NCBI RefSeq assembly: GCF_026712245.1
Contig: NZ_JAPPUY010000001.1
Location: 1,302,001-1,366,000 of the forward strand
DNA length: 64,000 bases
Reading direction: 5' to 3'
Source of the DNA: Roseateles hydrophilus
GTDB taxonomy: Bacteria; Pseudomonadota; Gammaproteobacteria; Burkholderiales; Burkholderiaceae_C
Positions 1-8,848 of this stretch are shown one piece after another. Below the pieces are notes generated by a model. It was not told the DNA's origin, did not search any database, and was given only the letters and a program-made list of their open reading frames with translations. Position numbers and translations under genes: made by a program. Position 1 is the stretch's first letter. Each line of letters starts with the position of its first letter.

Positions 1-394
1 TCGCACCCGCAGCGACGACAGCCCAGAGCGTGGCGGCGCCCGCAGCCAGCGAGGCCAAGCCGATGACCGGCAGAAAGCGCAGGGCCTGCGGGACGCTGGC
101 CTGCGCAAACTGACGATGCAGGCGCCAGGGCACAGCCAGCAAGACGCCAGTCGTGCCCAGCAGTACCCAGCCAAACCACCAGAACACCGCCGACCCGGCC
201 AGCGCGGGTGCCGCCCACACAAGTGCGATGCCAACCAGCAGACGCACCGCCAGTTCAGCGTAGTGTTTGGCAGCCGACCCGGCGAAGCCAAGCAGGAAGC
301 CGCAGACAAGCGGCGGACGAATCAACGCAGCCAAGCCAAGCGCCACCAGGAACACCCCTGTTGCTGCAACGATGGCAACGCTCAGCAGTTGCAT
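1..394 (-). CDS. Small multi-pass membrane protein, partial (cut by left edge)
   Basis: 131 residues are visible and no stop is reached before the window ends. The ATG at 394 is the first start after an in-frame TGA about ten codons upstream. The protein is almost wholly hydrophobic, with four or five candidate membrane segments near residues 3-25, 27-42, 48-67, 69-90 and 104-130, and two short charged linkers. No catalytic motif or family signature is recognised. It lies 38 bases downstream of the regA-like gene on the same strand, so it may be read through from the regBA transcript. No clear ribosome binding site precedes the ATG. The function is unknown. Confidence 0.6.
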   Translation of the reverse strand, partial: MQLLSVAIVAATGVFLVALGLAALIRPPLVCGFLLGFAGSAAKHYAELAVRLLVGIALVWAAPALAGSAVFWWFGWVLLGTTGVLLAVPWRLHRQFAQASVPQALRFLPVIGLASLAAGAATLWAVVAAGA

Positions 395-432
395 GATGTG
401 TTGGCGGGACTGCGTATTTCAGTTGGTCGCCA

Positions 433-996
433 TCACTTCACGCGCTGCTTCTCCAGCTTGCGTGCCAGCGTGCGGCGGTGCATGCCCAGGCGCCGGGCGG
501 TCTCGCTGATGTTGAAGCCGGTCTCGGCCAGCATCTCGTGGATGCGCTCCCACTCCAGCGTCTTGATGCTGGCGGTCTGGCGCTCGGTGACCTCGACCTC
601 GGCATCGCCCTGGCGGCGCGCGAAGGCGGCCTCGATGTCGTCGGTGTTCGCGGGCTTGGCGAGGTAGTGGCAGGCGCCCAGCTTGATGGCCTCCACCGCG
701 GTGGCGATGCTGGCGTAACCGGTCAGCACGACGATCAGGACCTCGGGGTCCCAGCCATGCAGAGCCTGCACGCAGGCCAGGCCCGACGCGCCGCCTGCGA
801 GCTTAAGGTCCACGACGGCATGGCCGAGCTCCTCGTCATCGGGCAGCTCATCGAGCAGGTGCTTCATGTCGTCCAGCCCGGTGGCGCGCAGCACGCGCCA
901 ACCGCGACGCTCGAAGGAGCGGCTCAGCGTGCGGGCAAAGCTGTCATCGTCTTCAACGATGAGCAGCAGGCGGTCTTCTTCAGCGGCTTGTGGCAT
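433..996 (-). CDS. regA: RegA/PrrA-type redox response regulator
   Basis: 187-residue two-domain regulator. The receiver domain (about 10-128) has the acidic pocket EDDD at 15-18, the phospho-acceptor Asp63 in VVDLKLAGG and Lys114 in YLAKP. A linker leads to a C-terminal Fis-type helix-turn-helix (about 147-185, motif NISETARRLGMHRRTLARKL). This compact layout, and Asp63 itself, are those of the RegA/PrrA/ActR/RoxR family, which control respiration, carbon and nitrogen fixation and oxidases in response to quinone-pool redox state. The ATG at 996 lies inside the end of the kinase gene (17-base overlap), so translation is probably coupled. A longer upstream reading in the same frame has no family support. 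The adjacent quinol oxidase genes are plausible targets (inference). Confidence 0.9.
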   Translation of the reverse strand: MPQAAEEDRLLLIVEDDDSFARTLSRSFERRGWRVLRATGLDDMKHLLDELPDDEELGHAVVDLKLAGGASGLACVQALHGWDPEVLIVVLTGYASIATAVEAIKLGACHYLAKPANTDDIEAAFARRQGDAEVEVTERQTASIKTLEWERIHEMLAETGFNISETARRLGMHRRTLARKLEKQRVK

Positions 997-2320
997 GGGC
1001 CCGTGATTGTTGCGGCAGCAGAGAAGCCAGCGGCAGCGTGAGGGTGACCGCCGCCCCGCCTTCGTCGCGGTTGCGCGCCTCCAACCGGCCGCCCAACGTG
1101 CGGGCCACGTTGACGGACAGGAACAGGCCCATGCCACGGCCGGGCTGGCCCTTGCTGCTCTGGTAGGGCTCGCCGAAGTGGGCGAGCTGGCGGTCGTCGA
1201 AGCCGGGGCCTTCGTCGAGCACGCTGAGGCTGAGCGTGTGCTCATCGGGGTGGGCCGCAACCAGCGTCAGCGGCCGACCGGGCGCGGCCTCGGCGGCGTT
1301 GTCCAGCAGGTTGCCGACCACTTGCGCCAGTGCGCTGTCGGCAATGATGTCCAGCGCGGGCAGTTCGCGGTCGCACACCAGGTGCAGCTCAGCGCTGGGG
1401 TGGGCCTGGCGCCAGCGCTGGGCGAGCGTGTCGATGAAGCTGCGCAGCGCGGTGAGTTGCGGGGCCTCGCCACGCACCTCGCCGGCCGACATCAGGATGC
1501 CGGTGACGATGGCCTTGCAACGCAGGATCTGACGCTGCATTTCCTCGATCTCCTCGCGCAGCTCGGGCTCCGCCGCGAACGGCGCCATGTGGGCCCAGTC
1601 GCCGAGGATGACGCTGAGCGTGGCCAGTGGCGTGCCCAGCTCGTGGGCGGCGCCGCTGGCCAGCAGGCCCATGCGCACGATGTGCGTCTGCTCGGCGGCA
1701 CGCTGGCGCAGCTCGGCGAGCTCGGCATCGCGCTGGCGCAGGTTGCGGTTGATGCGCACGATGAACACCGCCAGCAGGCCCACGTTGAGCAGGAAGCACA
1801 GCAGCAAGCCGCCCAGGTAGTTGGGCGACAGCGTGGTGGGCGAGGTCGGGTCCAGCAACAGCGGGCGGTGCCACTGCGTGAGCGCCACGAAGCCACACAC
1901 CGTGCTCAGCACGATGGCCCACAGGTAGGCGGGCCGCAGCAGCACCGAGGCCACGGCCACCTGCAGCAGGTAGAGGTAGATGAAGGGGTTGTCGCTGCCG
2001 CCGGCAAGGTAGAGCTGGCCGGTCAAGACGCCGACGTCCACCAGCAGCGCAACGCACAAGGCCATCTGCGAGACCGGCTGCTCCAGCCGGTTGCGCCACA
2101 CGCTGAACAGGTTGAACGCCGTCAGCACGCCCAGCAGGCTGAGCATCTCGATCCAGGGCAGCGTGATGCCCAGCACCTGATGCACGACCAGCACGGTGGC
2201 CAGTTGCCCGCCCACGGCCAGCCAGCGCAGCTCGATGAGCTGGCGCAGGTTGGCGCGGCCGGCCCGGCGTTCGGGGGTCACGGCTTCGGCGGCAGAGGGC
2301 AGCAGGCGGGCAGCGTTCAA
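980..2320 (-). CDS. regB: RegB/PrrB-type redox sensor histidine kinase
   Basis: 446 residues if it starts at the TTG at 2320, which overlaps the SURF1 stop as TTGA; a GTG at 2281 is an alternative. The N-terminal half carries about six membrane segments. Between two of them is GGSDNPF (107-113), matching the RegB-family ubiquinone-binding heptad GGxxNPF. The phosphorylated His226 lies in GAAHELGTPLATLS, the H-box typical of RegB. Cys268 (ILRCKA), 42 residues further on, sits where RegB has its redox-active cysteine. N-box VGNLLDNAAEAAP and a G-box with GRGMGLFLS complete the ATPase domain. The protein should sense the quinone pool or redox state and phosphorylate the RegA-like partner encoded next to it. 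Confidence 0.88.
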   Translation of the reverse strand: MNAARLLPSAAEAVTPERRAGRANLRQLIELRWLAVGGQLATVLVVHQVLGITLPWIEMLSLLGVLTAFNLFSVWRNRLEQPVSQMALCVALLVDVGVLTGQLYLAGGSDNPFIYLYLLQVAVASVLLRPAYLWAIVLSTVCGFVALTQWHRPLLLDPTSPTTLSPNYLGGLLLCFLLNVGLLAVFIVRINRNLRQRDAELAELRQRAAEQTHIVRMGLLASGAAHELGTPLATLSVILGDWAHMAPFAAEPELREEIEEMQRQILRCKAIVTGILMSAGEVRGEAPQLTALRSFIDTLAQRWRQAHPSAELHLVCDRELPALDIIADSALAQVVGNLLDNAAEAAPGRPLTLVAAHPDEHTLSLSVLDEGPGFDDRQLAHFGEPYQSSKGQPGRGMGLFLSVNVARTLGGRLEARNRDEGGAAVTLTLPLASLLPQQSRAHATSR

Positions 2321-3027
2321 GACGGGAGGCGGCGGCGTTCTTCGCGAACCAGGTAGACCGCCGCAGCGGCGGCCATGACGGCGAGCGCCAGCCAGGTGGC
2401 GGCGTAGACGGCGTGATTGTTGGCGAAACGCACGACGGTCAGCCCCGGGCGCGGCCAACGCTGCGGTTGGGCGGGGTCGGCCGCTTCGTCGACGAAGAAC
2501 GGGGCGACGGCGCCGCCCAGGCCCAACTGCGCGGCAATGCCGGCGACATCACGCGAGTACCAGCGCCCTTCGGCCGGCACGTTGGCGCGCAAGGGGCCGC
2601 CGCCGGGCTCGGTCAGGCGCAACAAGCCGGTGAGCTCGACGACACCCACCGGCGCCTCACGCGCCTCGGCTGCGCGTCGCTCGGGCGAGACAAAGCCTCG
2701 GTTGACGAGCACCACGCTGCCATCCGCCAGCCGCAGCGGTGCCATGACCCAATGACCGCCGCCGAGGGCCGTGGTGGCCTGCACCAACACCTCGCCGCGC
2801 TCGAACTGCCCGTGCAGCCGCAGCCGACGGTACTCGTCGGCCGGCCCAAGGGTCGCCCATGCGGCCGGCGCAGGTGGGCTGACGGGCTCCGCCTGCAGCC
2901 GCTGCTCCACGCGGGCCATCAGGTCCTGCTTCCAGCCGAGCCGCTGCATCTGCCACAGCGACAGTGCCGCAAAGCCCAGACCGGCCATCGCCGTAGCGGC
3001 GATCAGCGCCCAGCGTGCTGCGCGCAT
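2317..3027 (-). CDS. SURF1-like cytochrome oxidase assembly protein
   Basis: 236 residues. It has one membrane segment at the N-terminus (about 6-27) and one near the C-terminus (about 206-227), with a periplasmic domain between them: the SURF1/Shy1 layout. Family marks seen are the LGxWQxxRxxWK-like stretch LSLWQMQRLGWKQDL just after the first segment, a G-F-V-centred VLVNRGFVSPERR, and a C-terminal segment preceded by NNHAVYAATW. SURF1 proteins help insert heme into heme-copper oxidases. Placement after cyoABCD suggests service to that oxidase. The ATG at 3027 has an AGG about ten bases upstream; GTG codons at 3030 and 3036 are less likely starts. The 154 bases between it and cyoD hold no gene that I can see. 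Confidence 0.82.
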   Translation of the reverse strand: MRAARWALIAATAMAGLGFAALSLWQMQRLGWKQDLMARVEQRLQAEPVSPPAPAAWATLGPADEYRRLRLHGQFERGEVLVQATTALGGGHWVMAPLRLADGSVVLVNRGFVSPERRAAEAREAPVGVVELTGLLRLTEPGGGPLRANVPAEGRWYSRDVAGIAAQLGLGGAVAPFFVDEAADPAQPQRWPRPGLTVVRFANNHAVYAATWLALAVMAAAAAVYLVREERRRLPS

Positions 3028-3181
3028 CACGTGCACACCTCGCGGGAGTCAGCAGCGCCGACGGCACCCGTCGGCCGCAACGACGCGCAAGCTGCAGGCC
3101 GCCGCAGCCCCGAAGGCCCCGCGATGACAGAACGCCACGCCATCTCAGCGGCCACCTTCAGCGCAACAGCCTGGCCGTGGA

Positions 3182-3565
3182 CTACATGTTCCGCATCGCT
3201 GCGGGGTCGGGCGTGGGCATCATGTTGGCGTTCATGTTGTACATGACCCAGACAGAGCCGGCGAACATGATGACCACCAGCGCCACGGTGAACACCAACG
3301 CCAGCATGGACCAGCCCTGCTCGACCTTGGCGTTCATGTGCAGGAAATAGATCATGTGCACAACCATCTGCACAGCACCGAAGCCGAGGATGACCAGCGC
3401 CGTCGTCTGCGGGCTGGGCAGCACCTTGCCCATGACCAGCCAGAAGGGGATGGCCGTCAGGATGACGGACAGGATGAAGCCGACCGCGTAGCCCTTCACG
3501 CTGACGTGGAAGTCTTCCTCGCCGTCCAGGTGATCATCGTGATCGTGGTGGTGATTGGCCGCCAT
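3182..3565 (-). CDS. cyoD: Cytochrome o ubiquinol oxidase subunit IV
   Basis: 127 residues. A His/Asp-rich N-terminus (HHHDHDDH at 5-12) precedes three membrane segments (about 27-48, 56-77, 86-108), the layout of CyoD, the small subunit that assists assembly of bo3-type quinol oxidase. Its ATG at 3565 overlaps the last base of the cyoC stop (TGATG), indicating coupled translation. The C-terminal tail is Met- and Asn-rich. It is the last structural cyo gene in the run. Confidence 0.92.
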   Translation of the reverse strand: MAANHHHDHDDHLDGEEDFHVSVKGYAVGFILSVILTAIPFWLVMGKVLPSPQTTALVILGFGAVQMVVHMIYFLHMNAKVEQGWSMLALVFTVALVVIMFAGSVWVMYNMNANMMPTPDPAAMRNM

Positions 3566-4185
3566 CACATGACTCCCATCAGATAGACAAAGGTGAACAC
3601 GCCGATCCAGACGACGTCCAGGAAGTGCCAGAACATCGACAGGCACATCAGGCGACGGCGGTTTGCGGCGATGAGGCCGTGCTTTTGCACCTGCACCATG
3701 AGCACCACCAACCAGATGCAGCCGAAGGTGACGTGCAGACCGTGCGTACCGACCAGCGTGAAGAAGCTGGACAGGAAGGCGCTGCGCGCCGGGCCGGCGC
3801 CCTGGTGGATGAGGTGGTAGAACTCATAGAGCTCGATGGCCAGGAAGCCCAGGCCCAGCACGCCGGTCACCGCCAGCCAGCCCAGTACCTGGGCCTTCTT
3901 GCGCGCCTGCATGCCCACCATGGCCATGCCGTAGGTGATGGACGAGAACAGCAGCAGCGCGGTGTTGATGGCGACCAGTTGCAGGTCGAACAGGTCGGCC
4001 CCCGACGGGCCGGCCGCGTAGTTGCGGCCCAGCACGGCGTAGGTGGCGAACAGCACCGCAAAGATGAGGCAGTCGCTCATCAGGTAGAGCCAGAAGCCCA
4101 GCATCGTGCTGTTGGGCGGATGGTGGTGGCCGTCGTCGTAGAAGACGACCGGCGCACCGGTCGAGGCGGTCATGCTTGCGCTCAT
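3565..4185 (-). CDS. cyoC: Cytochrome o ubiquinol oxidase subunit III
   Basis: 206 residues with five membrane segments, the typical CyoC length and topology. Family marks include MLGFWLYLMSDCLIFA near residue 28, LYEFYHLI in the middle, and GTHGLHVTFGCIWLVVL followed by a WHFLDVVWIGVF C-terminus. The subunit stabilises the catalytic core and carries no metal. It lies 16 bases after cyoB and overlaps cyoD by one base. Confidence 0.95.
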   Translation of the reverse strand: MSASMTASTGAPVVFYDDGHHHPPNSTMLGFWLYLMSDCLIFAVLFATYAVLGRNYAAGPSGADLFDLQLVAINTALLLFSSITYGMAMVGMQARKKAQVLGWLAVTGVLGLGFLAIELYEFYHLIHQGAGPARSAFLSSFFTLVGTHGLHVTFGCIWLVVLMVQVQKHGLIAANRRRLMCLSMFWHFLDVVWIGVFTFVYLMGVM

Positions 4186-4201
4186 GGGATTGCTCTGTCG
4201 A

Positions 4202-6205
4202 TCAGGCCGCGGCGTCGAGCTCGCGGCTGCGCTGGTCTTCGCAGCGGGTCACAGCATCGGCCTTGATGTAGTAGTCGCGGCTGTAGTTGAAGGTGTGCAC
4301 GATGGACGCGGCCACGGTGGCGATCAGCAGACCCAGCGCGATCCAGTACATGTGCCACACCAGGGCAAAGCCCATCGCGGTGGCCAGCATCGCGATGACG
4401 AAGCCGGCGCCGGTGTTCTTGGGCATGTGGATGTCCACGAAGCCGCTACGAGGCCGCTGGGCGCCGCGCTGCTTCATGTCGTGCCAGGCGTCCATCTCGT
4501 GCACGACGGGCGTGAACGCGAAGTTGTAGTCCGGCGGCGGCGACGAGGTGGACCACTCCAGCGTGCGGCCCTCCCAGATGTCGCCCGTCACATCGCGCAG
4601 CTCCTTGCGGCGCCAGATGCTGACGGCGATCTGCACCAGGAAGGCGGCAATGCCGACCGCAATGATGGCCGCGCCACAGGCTGCGATCACGAACCAGATC
4701 TGCAGCGACGGATCATCGAAGTGACTGACGCGACGCGTGACGCCCATCAGGCCCAGCACGTACAGCGGCGTGAACGCAACCCAGAAACCGATGAACCAGC
4801 ACCAGAAGCTCACCTTGCCCCAGAACGCATCCAGGCGGAAGCCGAAGGCCTTGGGGAACCAGAAGTTGATGCCGGCAAACACCCCGAACACCACGCCACC
4901 GATGATGACGTTGTGGAAGTGGGCGATCAGGAACAGGCTGTTGTGCAGCACGAAGTCAGCTGCCGGCACGGCCAACAGCACGCCGGTCATGCCGCCGATG
5001 ACGAAGGTCACCATGAAGCCCACGGTCCACAGCATCGGCACTTCAAACTTGATGCGGCCGCGGTACATCGTGAACAGCCAGTTGAAGATCTTCGCGCCCG
5101 TCGGGATCGAGATGATCATCGTCGTGATGCCGAAGAAGCTGTTCACACTGGCACCTGAACCCATCGTGAAGAAGTGGTGCAGCCACACGAGGTAGGACAG
5201 GATGGTGATGACGACCGTCGCATAAACCATCGACGCATAGCCGAACAGCTTCTTGCGGCTGAAGGTGGACACCACTTCCGAGAACACGCCGAAGATCGGC
5301 AGGATCAGGATGTAGACCTCCGGGTGGCCCCAGATCCAGATCAGGTTCACGTACAGCATGGCGTTGCCGCCCAGGTCCGTCGTGAAGAAGTTCGTGGCGA
5401 GGTAGCGGTCGGCGGTCAGCAGCGCCAGCGTGGCGGCAAGCACCGGGAAGGTCGCGACGATCAGCACGTTGGTGCACAGCGACGTCCAGGTGAAGACGGG
5501 CATCTTCATCATGGTCATGCCGGGTGCGCGCATCTTGACGATGGTGGCGATCAGGTTGATGCCCGACAGCGTCGTGCCCACACCGGCCACCTGCAGTGAC
5601 CACAAGTAGTAGTCCACGCCGGGGTCGGGGCTGGCTAGGATGCCCGACAGCGGCGGGAAAGCCAGCCAGCCGGTCTTGGCGAACTCGCCGACAAACAGCG
5701 AGATCATCACCAGGATGGCGCCGCCGGCGGTCATCCAGAAGCTGAAGTTGTTCAGGAACGGGAAGGCCACATCGCGCGCACCGATCTGCAGCGGCACGAG
5801 GTAGTTCATGAAGCCCGTCACGAAAGGCATCGCGACGAAGAAGATCATGATGACGCCGTGCGCCGTGAAGATCTGGTCGTAGTGATGCGGCGGCAGGAAG
5901 CCGGCGTTGTCACCAAAGGCCATGGCCTGGTGGGCACGCATCATGATCGCGTCGGCAAAGCCACGCAGCAGCATGACCAAGCCGAGCAGCATGTACATGA
6001 TGCCGATCTTCTTGTGGTCGATGCTGGTGATCCAGTCCCGCCACAAGGTGCCCCATAGGCGGTATTTGGTGATCATGGCCAGCACGAACAGGCCACCCAG
6101 CATCACGGCCGCGAAGGTGCCGATCAGGATGGGTTCGTGCAGCGGGAGGGCATGCAGGCCCAGCCGGCCCAGGACCGGGTGGAGCTCTTCGGGGTAGGCA
6201 ATCAT
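4202..6205 (-). CDS. cyoB: Cytochrome o ubiquinol oxidase subunit I
   Basis: 667 residues, close to the E. coli subunit (663). It is the heme-copper catalytic subunit that reduces O2 with quinol and pumps protons. Visible metal sites are the heme ligand His in [11 protein letters not shown], the CuB His and cross-linked Tyr in [11 protein letters not shown], the two CuB histidines in [10 protein letters not shown], and the paired heme ligands in [11 protein letters not shown]. The start at 6205 ([13 protein letters not shown]) gives a four-base gap after cyoA and a normal N-terminus; the longer reading frame overlaps cyoA and is rejected. Confidence 0.97.
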   Translation of the reverse strand: MIAYPEELHPVLGRLGLHALPLHEPILIGTFAAVMLGGLFVLAMITKYRLWGTLWRDWITSIDHKKIGIMYMLLGLVMLLRGFADAIMMRAHQAMAFGDNAGFLPPHHYDQIFTAHGVIMIFFVAMPFVTGFMNYLVPLQIGARDVAFPFLNNFSFWMTAGGAILVMISLFVGEFAKTGWLAFPPLSGILASPDPGVDYYLWSLQVAGVGTTLSGINLIATIVKMRAPGMTMMKMPVFTWTSLCTNVLIVATFPVLAATLALLTADRYLATNFFTTDLGGNAMLYVNLIWIWGHPEVYILILPIFGVFSEVVSTFSRKKLFGYASMVYATVVITILSYLVWLHHFFTMGSGASVNSFFGITTMIISIPTGAKIFNWLFTMYRGRIKFEVPMLWTVGFMVTFVIGGMTGVLLAVPAADFVLHNSLFLIAHFHNVIIGGVVFGVFAGINFWFPKAFGFRLDAFWGKVSFWCWFIGFWVAFTPLYVLGLMGVTRRVSHFDDPSLQIWFVIAACGAAIIAVGIAAFLVQIAVSIWRRKELRDVTGDIWEGRTLEWSTSSPPPDYNFAFTPVVHEMDAWHDMKQRGAQRPRSGFVDIHMPKNTGAGFVIAMLATAMGFALVWHMYWIALGLLIATVAASIVHTFNYSRDYYIKADAVTRCEDQRSRELDAAA

Positions 6206-6209
6206 CGGC

Positions 6210-7289
6210 TTAGTTCTGCGGCGCGAAGGAGGAGGACAGCGCGGTGGGTTCCAGCGCCAGGCCCAGCGGATTGACAGGGGTACACAACGCGGCAACGACG
6301 GTGCGCTCGCGCTTGATGCCATCCAGCGTCAGCCACGGGCTGCGCATGGTGCCGGCCACGCCGCCCTTGCCGGCACCGCCTGCAGCGTCGATGGCCATCA
6401 TCTGGCTTGCGCACATCTTCTTGCCATCAACGCAGCGGTCCAGGATGGCGCTCCACAAGCCCGGCTCGACGCTGGCGTAACGGCGCACAGCTTCCTTGGC
6501 GCTGGGCTGTTCAAGCTTGAGGTAATCATCGCGGGTTAGCGCGCTGCCGCTGGCCTTGCTGGCCTCAACCCAGCGCGCGAAATCGGCGTCCGACAGGCCG
6601 TGGAACTTGAAGCGCATGTCCGAGAAACCGGCGCCGCTGTAGTGGGCCGACAGGCCGTCATAAGCGCCGGCCTTGTTGATGACGGCATGCAGCTGCGTCT
6701 CCATGCCCGGCATCGTGTAGATCATGCCGGCCAGCGCCGGCACGTAGAAGGTGTTCATCACCGTCGTGGAGGTCAGCCGGAAATGGATAGGCCGGTCCAC
6801 CGGCGCGGCCATTTCGTTGACGGTCGCGATGCCCTGCTCGGGGTAGATGAACAGCCACTTCCAGTCCAGGGAGACGGCATACACCTCCAGCGGCTTGACG
6901 CCCGGCACCAGCGGCTTGTCTTCCGAGATGCGGTCGAGCGGGCGGTAAGGGTCCAGCTTGTGCGTGGTGATCCAGGTGATCGCCCCGAGCGCGATGATGA
7001 TCAGCAGCGGCGCGCCCCAGATCACCAACTCCAGACGGGTCGAGTGATCCCAGTCGGGCGCGTAGGTCGCCTCGGTGTTCGACTGCCGGTACCGGTAGGC
7101 GAAGAACAGCGTCAGCGCGATCACCGGGACGATGATCAGCAGCATCAGCAGCGTGGAGGTGACGATCAGCTGCGCCTGCTGTTGCGCGATGTCGCCGTGA
7201 GGCTTCATCACGACCCAGTCACAACCACACAGGGCGACGCTGGCCAAAACGGCGAGCGTGCGGGAAAGTAGAGGCTTTGTGGGGTACAT
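6210..7289 (-). CDS. cyoA: Cytochrome o ubiquinol oxidase subunit II (lipoprotein)
   Basis: 359 residues. The signal sequence ends in a lipobox (LCGC, candidate lipidated Cys23), as in CyoA. Two membrane segments (about 40-63 and 84-105) lead into a periplasmic cupredoxin-like domain that has lost the CuA ligands, as expected for a quinol oxidase. Family signatures are [19 protein letters not shown] [39 protein letters not shown] and [13 protein letters not shown]. It is about 45 residues longer than E. coli CyoA, through a C-terminal tail containing a Cys-bearing stretch ([17 protein letters not shown]). It is the first gene of cyoABCD, and its start lies 56 bases from the FNR-type box. Confidence 0.94.
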   Translation of the reverse strand: MYPTKPLLSRTLAVLASVALCGCDWVVMKPHGDIAQQQAQLIVTSTLLMLLIIVPVIALTLFFAYRYRQSNTEATYAPDWDHSTRLELVIWGAPLLIIIALGAITWITTHKLDPYRPLDRISEDKPLVPGVKPLEVYAVSLDWKWLFIYPEQGIATVNEMAAPVDRPIHFRLTSTTVMNTFYVPALAGMIYTMPGMETQLHAVINKAGAYDGLSAHYSGAGFSDMRFKFHGLSDADFARWVEASKASGSALTRDDYLKLEQPSAKEAVRRYASVEPGLWSAILDRCVDGKKMCASQMMAIDAAGGAGKGGVAGTMRSPWLTLDGIKRERTVVAALCTPVNPLGLALEPTALSSSFAPQN

Positions 7290-7340
7290 CCGGAGTAACG
7301 CGCGAGGGTTAACGATCTTGCACGTGATGCTGGAATGTAA

Positions 7341-7360
7341 GTTGATTGAGGTAAATCAAC
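7341..7360. promoter_or_regulatory. FNR/ANR-type box nested in a perfect inverted repeat, between cyoA and MFS gene
   Basis: Positions 7346-7359 read TTGAGGTAAATCAA, which fits TTGA-N6-TCAA and differs from the full FNR consensus TTGAT-N4-ATCAA at one base. The same bases sit inside a longer perfect repeat, GTTGATT-GAGGTA-AATCAAC (7341-7360). The element lies in the 114-base divergent spacer, 56 bases from the cyoA start and 43 bases from the MFS start. An oxygen-responsive Crp/Fnr regulator acting on the terminal oxidase would make physiological sense (inference). Confidence 0.6.
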
Positions 7361-7403
7361 GATTGGACATTTTGTCCTAGTCACCGACGGAGACAAGCCC
7401 GCC

Positions 7404-8735
7404 ATGGCCACCGCAAGCAGTACCCTCCCCCGCCCTCAGTCCGGCCCGCAGCCCACCCGCAGCGATGAAGACTTGGCCCCCGGCGACATCGCCGTCGGCG
7501 TCATCATCGGCCGGGCGTCCGAATACTTCGACTTCTTTGTGTTCGGCATTGCGTCGGTGCTGGTGTTCCCGCAGGTCTTCTTTCCCTTTGTGGACCGCCT
7601 GACCGGCACCTTGTTCTCATTCCTGATCTTTGCGCTGGCCTTTGTCGTGCGGCCGCTCGGCACGCTGATCGGCATGGAGATCCAGCGCCGCTTCGGCCGC
7701 TCCGCCAAGCTGACGGTTGCGCTGCTGCTGCTGGGCAGCTCCACGGTGGCCATGGGCCTGCTGCCCGGCTACGGCACCGCAGGCAGCACTGCAGTCGCGC
7801 TGCTGGCGCTGTGCCGCGTGGGCCAGGGCCTGGCGCTGGGCGGCTCGTGGGACGGCCTGCCCTCGCTGCTGGCGCTGAACGCGCCGCCGCAGCGGCGCGG
7901 CTGGTACGCCATGCTGGGCCAGCTGGGCGCACCGCTGGGCTTCTTCGTCGCCTCCGGGGTGTTCCTGTACGTCTACACCAGCCTGGACGTGCGCGATTTC
8001 CTGTCCTGGGGCTGGCGCTTCCCGTTCTTCGCCGCCTTCGCGATCAACGTGGTGGCGCTGTTCGCACGCCTGCGCCTGGTCGTCACGCACGAATACGAAA
8101 AGCGCATGGAAGAGCACGAGCTCGACCCCGCCCACCTGAACGAGCTGCTGCCGGCGCAAGGTCACCACATTGTCATCGGGGCCTTTGCCGCGCTGGCCAG
8201 CTACGCCCTCTTCCACCTCGTGACCGTGTTCCCGTTGTCCTGGGTGGCGTTGTCTGACCCTGCCGGCATCGACGACTTCATGAAGATGGAGCTGCTCGGC
8301 GCTGCGTTCGCCGCAGTGGCCATGCCCATGTCGGGCCTGATCGCCGACAAGGTGGGCCGCCGCAATTTCCTGGGCTCCCTGGCCGTCGCGATCGGCTTGT
8401 TCGCGTTCGCGGCGCCGCTGATGCTGGGTGGCGGCAAGCCCGGCCAGGCCGCCTTCCTGCTGATCGGCTTTGTGTTGCTGGGCCTGTCCTACGGCCAGTC
8501 GGCGGGCTCGGTGACGTCCAACTTCCTGCCGCACTTCCGCTACACCGGCGCGGCACTGACGGCCGACATGGCCTGGCTGCTGGGCGCCGCCTTCGCACCG
8601 GTCATCGCGCTGTACCTGTCGTCCCGCTTCGGCCTGGGCTCGCTGACGGTGTACCTGCTGTCCGGTGCCGTCTGCACACTGCTGGCGCTGCGCGTCAACA
8701 AGCGGCTGCAGACCGCCGCCGTGGTGCAGGACTGA
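7404..8735 (+). CDS. MFS transporter, metabolite:H+ symporter-like
   Basis: 443 residues with 12 predicted membrane segments. The hydrophilic N-terminus is followed by GRASEYFDFFVFGIASVLVFP, resembling the first helix of the MHS (ShiA/ProP-like) branch of the major facilitator superfamily. The RxGR loop after helix 2-3 appears as RRFGRSAKL, and the helix 8-9 loop as DKVGRRNFLGS. The substrate cannot be told from sequence; family members move organic acids, shikimate or betaine. GGAG lies 14 bases before the ATG. It is divergent from cyoA across the FNR-type box and closed by a strong terminator. Confidence 0.8.
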   Translation: MATASSTLPRPQSGPQPTRSDEDLAPGDIAVGVIIGRASEYFDFFVFGIASVLVFPQVFFPFVDRLTGTLFSFLIFALAFVVRPLGTLIGMEIQRRFGRSAKLTVALLLLGSSTVAMGLLPGYGTAGSTAVALLALCRVGQGLALGGSWDGLPSLLALNAPPQRRGWYAMLGQLGAPLGFFVASGVFLYVYTSLDVRDFLSWGWRFPFFAAFAINVVALFARLRLVVTHEYEKRMEEHELDPAHLNELLPAQGHHIVIGAFAALASYALFHLVTVFPLSWVALSDPAGIDDFMKMELLGAAFAAVAMPMSGLIADKVGRRNFLGSLAVAIGLFAFAAPLMLGGGKPGQAAFLLIGFVLLGLSYGQSAGSVTSNFLPHFRYTGAALTADMAWLLGAAFAPVIALYLSSRFGLGSLTVYLLSGAVCTLLALRVNKRLQTAAVVQD

Positions 8736-8754
8736 CGCTGCCTGAGGGCGACAA

Positions 8755-8779
8755 GGCGGGCTGAGGCCCGCCTTTTTTT
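8755..8779 (+). terminator. Rho-independent terminator after MFS gene
   Basis: Perfect 7-bp GC stem (GGCGGGC/GCCCGCC) with TGAG loop followed by seven T residues, 20 bases after the MFS stop codon. It separates that gene from the convergent purL. Confidence 0.93.
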
Positions 8780-8848
8780 GTCCCCGGGCCGTGCGCCACC
8801 GCGCCTGGCAGCGCGAGGCGCCGCCAGCGCGGGACCAGGGTCAGGTAC

